From: Planktothrix rubescens CCAP 1459/22
GTDB lineage: Bacteria; Cyanobacteriota; Cyanobacteriia; Cyanobacteriales; Microcoleaceae
DNA: 64,000 bases
Direction of reading: 5' to 3'
NCBI GenBank assembly: GCA_904830895.1
Contig: LR882958.1
Location: forward strand, 2,722,001-2,786,000
The translations under genes were made by a program, and so were the position numbers. This document shows positions 60,551 to 64,000 of the stretch, one piece after another. The notes below the pieces were generated by a model. That model was not told the origin of the DNA and searched no databases. It saw only the letters and a list, made by a program, of their open reading frames with translations. Numbering within the stretch: position 1 is the stretch's first letter; the number at the start of each line of letters is the position of its first letter.

Positions 60551-61612
60551 ATGCTTGATCTCAATAACGTATTAGAGGTATTACGACCTGTACAAGACCC
60601 CGAACTTCAAAAGAGTTTGGTGGAGTTAAACATGATTCGTAACATTCAAATCCAAGGAGGGGAGGTTAGTTTTACCCTAGTCCTCACTACCCCCGCCTGT
60701 CCCCTGCGGGAATTTATCGTCGAAGATTGTCAGAAAGCGGTTAAACAGCTTCCATGGGTGGAAAGTGTTGTTATTGATGTTACGGCTGAAACCCCTCAAC
60801 AAAAAGCTTTACCAGACCGTCAAGGCATTGTCGGTGTTAAAAATATTCTGGCTATTTCTAGTGGTAAAGGGGGCGTGGGAAAAAGTACGGTGGCGGTGAA
60901 TGTGGCCGTTGCCTTAGCCCAAATGGGTGCTAAAGTCGGGTTGATTGATGCGGATATTTATGGCCCTAATGATCCGACCATGTTAGGGTTGGCTGATGCT
61001 CAGGTTATGGTGCAGCAAAGTCCCCATGGTGAATTCCTAGAACCGGCTTTTAATCATGGGGTGAAGTTGGTTTCTATGGCGTTTCTGATCGATAAAGATC
61101 AGCCTGTAATTTGGCGTGGCCCGATGTTAAATGGGATTATTCGTCAATTTCTCTATCAGGTCAATTGGGGTGAATTAGACTATCTACTGGTGGATATGCC
61201 CCCAGGAACCGGAGATGCCCAATTAACCCTCGCCCAAGCTGTTCCTATGTCCGGGGTCGTAATTGTGACAACACCTCAGTTAGTGTCCCTGCTAGACTCC
61301 CGTAAGGGGTTAAAAATGTTCCAACAGTTGGGGGTTTCGGTGTTGGGAATTGTGGAAAATATGAGTTATTTTATTCCTCCCGATGCCCCGGAGAAAAAAT
61401 ACGATATCTTTGGTTCCGGGGGAGGGGCAAAAACCGCCCAGGAGTTAGGTGTTCCTTTACTGGGGTCTATTCCTTTGGAAATACCTGTCGGAGAAGGGGG
61501 AGACACGGGGGTTCCCATTGTCATTTCTGATCCTAACTGCGCCGCTGCTTTAGAATTAATTGCGATCGCCCAGCGTATCGCCGGAAAAGTCTCTGTCTTC
61601 GCCTTAACTTAG
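60551..61612 (+). CDS. mrp: Mrp/NBP35-type Fe-S cluster carrier ATPase
   Basis: A 353-residue protein: an N-terminal DUF59/MIP18 domain (about 1-85, VLRPVQDPELQKSLVELNMI) and a ParA-like ATPase domain with deviant Walker A SGKGGVGKSTVAVN (about residue 106) and DIYGPNDPTMLG. Mrp proteins hold and transfer Fe-S clusters. The CPxC cluster motif common in eukaryotic relatives is not obvious here. Monocistronic. Confidence 0.93.
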   Translation: MLDLNNVLEVLRPVQDPELQKSLVELNMIRNIQIQGGEVSFTLVLTTPACPLREFIVEDCQKAVKQLPWVESVVIDVTAETPQQKALPDRQGIVGVKNILAISSGKGGVGKSTVAVNVAVALAQMGAKVGLIDADIYGPNDPTMLGLADAQVMVQQSPHGEFLEPAFNHGVKLVSMAFLIDKDQPVIWRGPMLNGIIRQFLYQVNWGELDYLLVDMPPGTGDAQLTLAQAVPMSGVVIVTTPQLVSLLDSRKGLKMFQQLGVSVLGIVENMSYFIPPDAPEKKYDIFGSGGGAKTAQELGVPLLGSIPLEIPVGEGGDTGVPIVISDPNCAAALELIAIAQRIAGKVSVFALT

Positions 61613-61670
61613 GTTTTGATTGTTAATATATAGGGGTGATCCAACCCCTATTACTGTCAATTTATAGACC

Positions 61671-61722
61671 GTAGGGGCGGGTTTAGAGAGATTATTGGTG
61701 TGATGTCAAAGATTGACCCGAA
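61671..61722. repeat. GGGCGGGTTTAGAGAG-type interspersed repeat
   Basis: GTAGGGGCGGGTTTAGAGAG followed by TTATTGGTGTGATGTCAAAG, also found at 63429-63487 in a more complete inverted-repeat form. It supplies or abuts the end of the HicB remnant. Confidence 0.7.
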
Positions 61723-61819
61723 TTTTAATTTCGGAAGGTTCAGCCGTTTCAAAAAATAATTCAAGAGCTTCGATTAAATTTAGTCTGGCTTCCTCAACAT
61801 TATTTCCTTTGGGAGAATA
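61706..61819 (-). pseudogene. HicB antitoxin C-terminal remnant
   Basis: Minus-strand reading gives SPKGNNVEEARLNLIEALEL then FFETAEPSEIKIRVNL and stop, the end of the HicB fold (normally GxTxEEAxxNLxEAL). The N-terminal half is missing and there is no HicA. Its upstream end is joined to the start region of the small gene at 61823. Confidence 0.6.
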
Positions 61820-61822
61820 ACA

Positions 61823-62005
61823 ATGTATAAAGATCCAATTTTAGAAGAAATCCATAATTATAGAGAGGAGTACGCAAAATCATTTAACTACGACCTCAAG
61901 GCTATATTTGATGATTTGCGAAATAAGCAAATGGCTAGTAGCCGAAAATTTGTCAAACTTCCCATCAACCGCTTAACTAATGCACCCCAGCACCCAACAG
62001 TGTGA
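61823..62005 (+). CDS. Short antitoxin-like protein
   Basis: A 60-residue protein: MYKDPILEEIHNYREEYAKS followed by FNYDLKAIFDDLRNKQ and SSRKFVKLP. Very similar short proteins (PIxEEIxxxREExAxxFNYDL ... GRKFVxLP) are widespread in cyanobacteria next to toxin genes, so an antitoxin role is plausible. GGGAG lies about seven bases before the ATG; that ribosome-binding sequence is part of the divergent HicB remnant. The last 12 residues may be atypical. Confidence 0.65.
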   Translation: MYKDPILEEIHNYREEYAKSFNYDLKAIFDDLRNKQMASSRKFVKLPINRLTNAPQHPTV

Positions 62006-62040
62006 TCAGTTAGTAGTTGGGCTTTAGCCCTTATTTTTGC

Positions 62041-62054
62041 GCTTAAGCGCAACT
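62041..62054. repeat. GCGCTTAAGCGC palindrome (copy 4)
   Basis: GCGCTTAAGCGCAA between the small gene and the HEPN gene, preceded by a TTGGGCTTTAGCCC hairpin. Confidence 0.6.
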
Positions 62055-62098
62055 ACATTCGACAAATACCATTTTGATAGAGTTGCTCAAATTTTGTT

Positions 62099-62485
62099 CT
62101 ATGTTTTAAAAGAACCAATTTGTTCTTCTGCTAATTCTAAAAACTGGATAGCGCGATTAATTTGCTCAATTGCTTCTTCATTCGTAACAGTATTTAAGCC
62201 TCCATAATCTCCCGAATTGCGTAAATTTTGAGCTTCAATTAAAAAGCGGTGGAATTGTACAGGAATTCTTCCTGTATTAGCAAAATCTCGACCCAAGGCT
62301 GAAATTACAGCAGAATGTTTTGAAAAAGACATCCCCTCCCCTTCTAAAAAAGCCTCTGCAATATAAAACATTGTGTAGTAAGCACGAGAAGCCGCATAAT
62401 CGGGAAACCCGTTGTTTAATAAAACTTGAGCCGCATTTAAACTTTCTTGTGCTTTTAAGAGTAATTCAAGTTGATCGTTAGTCAT
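62099..62485 (-). CDS. HEPN-domain protein (HepT-like)
   Basis: A 128-residue helical HEPN protein. Features: PDYAASRAYYTMFYIAEAFL, SFSKHSAVISALGRDF and a later LRNSGDYGG. In ribonuclease-active HEPN domains the motif is Rx4-6H; here Arg34 is followed by a run without a histidine at the right spacing, and the only nearby His is His57 in FSKH. It may therefore have a variant or inactive centre. It lies 13 bp after the MNT gene; the pair resembles HEPN/MNT toxin-antitoxin systems (type VII). Confidence 0.8.
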   Translation of the reverse strand: MTNDQLELLLKAQESLNAAQVLLNNGFPDYAASRAYYTMFYIAEAFLEGEGMSFSKHSAVISALGRDFANTGRIPVQFHRFLIEAQNLRNSGDYGGLNTVTNEEAIEQINRAIQFLELAEEQIGSFKT

Positions 62486-62498
62486 GGTGTGATAAAAT

Positions 62499-62819
62499 CT
62501 AAAGTAAAATACCTTCTTTCCGAATATTTCTTAATAAAGGGCCTTGACGATGTAAAAACCGATTTTCTTCCATAAATATACAGTTAATAACTTCATTATT
62601 TTGCAAAGATAAATCGGCAATCAATTGACCTGTGCGTTTAATTTCTTGCCCGACTTGAACAGTTCCTTTTAACACCACTAATACATCAATATCTGAACCA
62701 ATATCTGCATCTCCTCTAGCTTGCGAACCGAATAAAATTAGGGTAACTAAGCGGTTTTGATAGAGTTGCTCAAATTCGGTTTTGAGTTTTTGTATAATCT
62801 GTTGGATTTTGGGGTTCAT
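62499..62819 (-). CDS. MNT-type nucleotidyltransferase
   Basis: A 106-residue minimal nucleotidyltransferase with the GSx10DxD motif complete: GSQARGDADIGSDIDVLVV (Gly31, Ser32, Asp43, Asp45). In type VII systems such MNT enzymes AMPylate the HEPN toxin to silence it. First gene of the pair. Apparently intact. Confidence 0.88.
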   Translation of the reverse strand: MNPKIQQIIQKLKTEFEQLYQNRLVTLILFGSQARGDADIGSDIDVLVVLKGTVQVGQEIKRTGQLIADLSLQNNEVINCIFMEENRFLHRQGPLLRNIRKEGILL

Positions 62820-62866
62820 TTTTTTTCTTTATGTAACAAAAATTTAAGCTATTCTTCAAGTTGTCA

Positions 62867-63139
62867 CTATTGTTGTTTAATAATTCTATTGGGCACACCA
62901 TACAAATAATAATCAATATTTTCCGCAAAATCTTTAGGAAGTTTTTCCCATTCTTCGGGAGGAACTTCTGATATAATTTCATCGATCATATTTAGGATAG
63001 AATTATCAAGTTTGGGCGGCGTTAAATCCGTTGTGTTTCTGGTTTTGACTCTGGTTTTCAGGAAAATCAAGAAGTGATAAACTTCCTCAATTACAAAGTC
63101 GGGTGTAGTTTCGAGTTCTTGAATAAGTTCTTGTTTCAT
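62867..63139 (-). CDS. DUF2281-like small protein
   Basis: A 90-residue protein whose start (MKQELIQELETTPDFVIEEV then YHFLIFLKTR) resembles the DUF2281 antitoxin-like N-terminus, followed by an acidic linker and PEEWEKLPKDFAENIDYYLY. Such proteins often act as VapB-like antitoxins; no PIN toxin follows. Located in the toxin-antitoxin cluster, upstream of the MNT gene. Confidence 0.6.
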   Translation of the reverse strand: MKQELIQELETTPDFVIEEVYHFLIFLKTRVKTRNTTDLTPPKLDNSILNMIDEIISEVPPEEWEKLPKDFAENIDYYLYGVPNRIIKQQ

Positions 63140-63189
63140 AATATAGATTAAATTTTGGGGTTGATGTTAACCCAAATATGGGGTTAAAA

Positions 63190-63378
63190 CTAGGAGAATA
63201 ACTGGCGGAAAAATTGCTTGATTTGACTAAACCAGCGACGGATTTTTTGCCACCGGGTCGGGGATGGCGGAATGGGTGGGGTTTCGAGTTGCTCAAGGGC
63301 GCGATCGCATTCTTGGATTTTGTGGTTGTCAATTAGACCGTAGGGGCGGGTTCTAATAGACATAACAAATCCCACCAT
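63190..63378 (-). CDS. Short ORF, possibly a basic membrane-active peptide
   Basis: A 62-codon frame whose first 15-16 codons are encoded by an interspersed repeat (RTRPYGLIDN), so the native start is doubtful. The C-terminus (RWQKIRRWFSQIKQFFRQLF) is strongly basic-aromatic and amphipathic. It could be the end of a disrupted gene or a small peptide. Low confidence. Confidence 0.3.
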   Translation of the reverse strand: MVGFVMSIRTRPYGLIDNHKIQECDRALEQLETPPIPPSPTRWQKIRRWFSQIKQFFRQLFS

Positions 63379-63487
63379 AAATCTTAATAAACCCGCCCTC
63401 TTTGTATTAACATATTTGGGGAAAGAAAGGGCGGGTTTAGAGAGGTTATTGGTGGGATGTCAAAGATTTACGCGAACCCGCCCCTAC
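63340..63487. mobile_element. Putative 148-bp MITE
   Basis: Perfect 14-bp terminal inverted repeats GTAGGGGCGGGTTC (63340-63353) and GAACCCGCCCCTAC (63474-63487), with a nested inner pair AAACCCGCCCT/AGGGCGGGTTT. No coding capacity. Part of the same sequence appears at 61671-61722. Confidence 0.65.
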
Positions 63488-63509
63488 ATTTTGGGATAAT
63501 TTTAATATT

Positions 63510-64000
63510 TTAATCACAGCAAGATATAATATAGTTCTGCATCACAGAATCAACTGTAAAAACCATCTCATTATCTAAATTTTGTTTTTCAATTAATCCC
63601 CGTCTTTCTAAGGAAAGCAGAACTTTAAATAGTTGATTTGGAGCATCGGAAAATTGTTCTAATAATTGCGATAGTAGAACAGGTTGGGGGTGGGAAGACA
63701 GAAAAGTGATCGCCTCTTTTTCTAATTCCGATAATCGCTGATACTGTTGTTGTAAAATTTGGCTTAATTCATCTCCTAAACAGACAGGTTTATAACTGAT
63801 ATATTGATTAATTTTACCTCCAAATAATTGCTTAATCAAATGATTAGCTAATTTTAGATAAAGGGGATTTCCTCGAAATAGATTAATTAATTCTGGGTGA
63901 TTTTCCTCATCCTGTAATCCTTGATTTTTCAATATTTCCGTTGTTTTTTCTCCTAAACCTGTTAAGGAGAAAATTTGAGTTAAACCACTCTCTCCACTCA
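63510..64000 (-). CDS. C-terminal part of an NB-ARC/STAND-type protein (cut by the window)
   Basis: An open frame that continues without a stop to the right edge; 160 or more residues are visible. It resembles the helical end of cyanobacterial NB-ARC regions: LINLFRGNPLYLKLANHLIK, LFGGKINQYISY, a Leu/Gln-rich helix with LSELEKEAITFL, and a winged-helix-like end (LSLERRGLIEKQNL, MVFTVDSVMQNYI). Most relatives continue into WD40 or TPR repeats; this one ends in ISCCD. The P-loop should lie beyond 64000. Such NTPases act in signalling and anti-phage defence. Confidence 0.65.
   Translation of the reverse strand, partial: SGESGLTQIFSLTGLGEKTTEILKNQGLQDEENHPELINLFRGNPLYLKLANHLIKQLFGGKINQYISYKPVCLGDELSQILQQQYQRLSELEKEAITFLSSHPQPVLLSQLLEQFSDAPNQLFKVLLSLERRGLIEKQNLDNEMVFTVDSVMQNYIISCCD

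Noticed and set aside
1..64000. Search for tRNA, rRNA and riboswitches in all intergenic gaps
   Set aside because: No cloverleaf-like or conserved riboswitch core was recognised by eye; a covariance-model scan would be needed to exclude them.

Overview
The window looks like chromosome from a filamentous, Planktothrix/Oscillatoria-like cyanobacterium; this is inferred, since no search was run. The evidence is many HIP1 octamers (GCGATCGC), cyanobacterial proteins (Thf1/Psb29, ComFB, a DUF4079 membrane protein, a PCP-reductase-domain protein, SLH-domain proteins, an Omp85), heptanucleotide tandem repeats (STRRs), palindromic interspersed repeats and an AT-rich composition. I saw no rRNA, tRNA, prophage or CRISPR array.

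Layout. 1-10.4 kb is mostly housekeeping: hypA and a hydrogenase maturation protease, uvrB, an SLH lipoprotein, bioF with a small coupled gene, a voltage-gated-type K+ channel, trpS and metF. 10.7-18.0 kb is accessory: a RelE-type toxin-antitoxin pair, a 1322-residue TPR-CHAT caspase-like protease, a MITE-like element, then a small gene coupled to a membrane protein of CorA-like topology, and a DUF433 gene. 18.2-31.2 kb returns to housekeeping (MoxR ATPase, ribF, a metallo-beta-lactamase-fold enzyme, tpiA, folP, purC) and ends in an Omp85 protein with six 70-residue repeats in its N-terminal region. 31.2-34.6 kb is a LivHMGF-type amino-acid ABC transporter without a binding protein. 34.6-37.7 kb is an AT-rich island: an HTH-less HigA-like gene, two divergent unrecognised membrane-type proteins and a gene remnant. 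37.7-41.8 kb holds a J-domain/pentapeptide fusion, an SLH/phosphodiester-glycosidase protein and a solitary HigA-type antitoxin. 41.8-45.4 kb is a GrrP-GrrA-GrrA-GrrM radical-SAM peptide locus with a small cysteine-tailed secreted protein beside it. 46.8-50.9 kb is a potBCDA polyamine ABC operon. 51-61.6 kb carries a Kef-type antiporter, an M23 peptidase, a non-autonomous IS200/IS605-type element encoding an RHH protein, comFB, thf1, a solitary tnpB, a STAS protein, hemF and mrp. 61.7-64 kb is toxin-antitoxin debris (HicB remnant, HEPN/MNT pair, DUF2281-like protein) running into the C-terminus of an NB-ARC-type protein cut by the window edge.

The most interesting loci are: (1) the Grr RiPP locus, with two tandem-duplicated precursors carrying five and seven aromatic-x-Asn/Asp motifs, a radical SAM/SPASM maturase and its orphan binding protein; (2) the TPR-CHAT protease followed by a two-gene unit whose second product looks like a membrane effector, which resembles in layout the protease-plus-membrane-protein design of bacterial cell-death systems; (3) the divergent membrane-protein pair at 34.8-37.5 kb; (4) the repeat-expanded Omp85. 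Mobile and interspersed repeats have entered or capped several genes: the CHAT gene twice in frame, and the 3' ends of bioF, ribF and the DUF433 gene.
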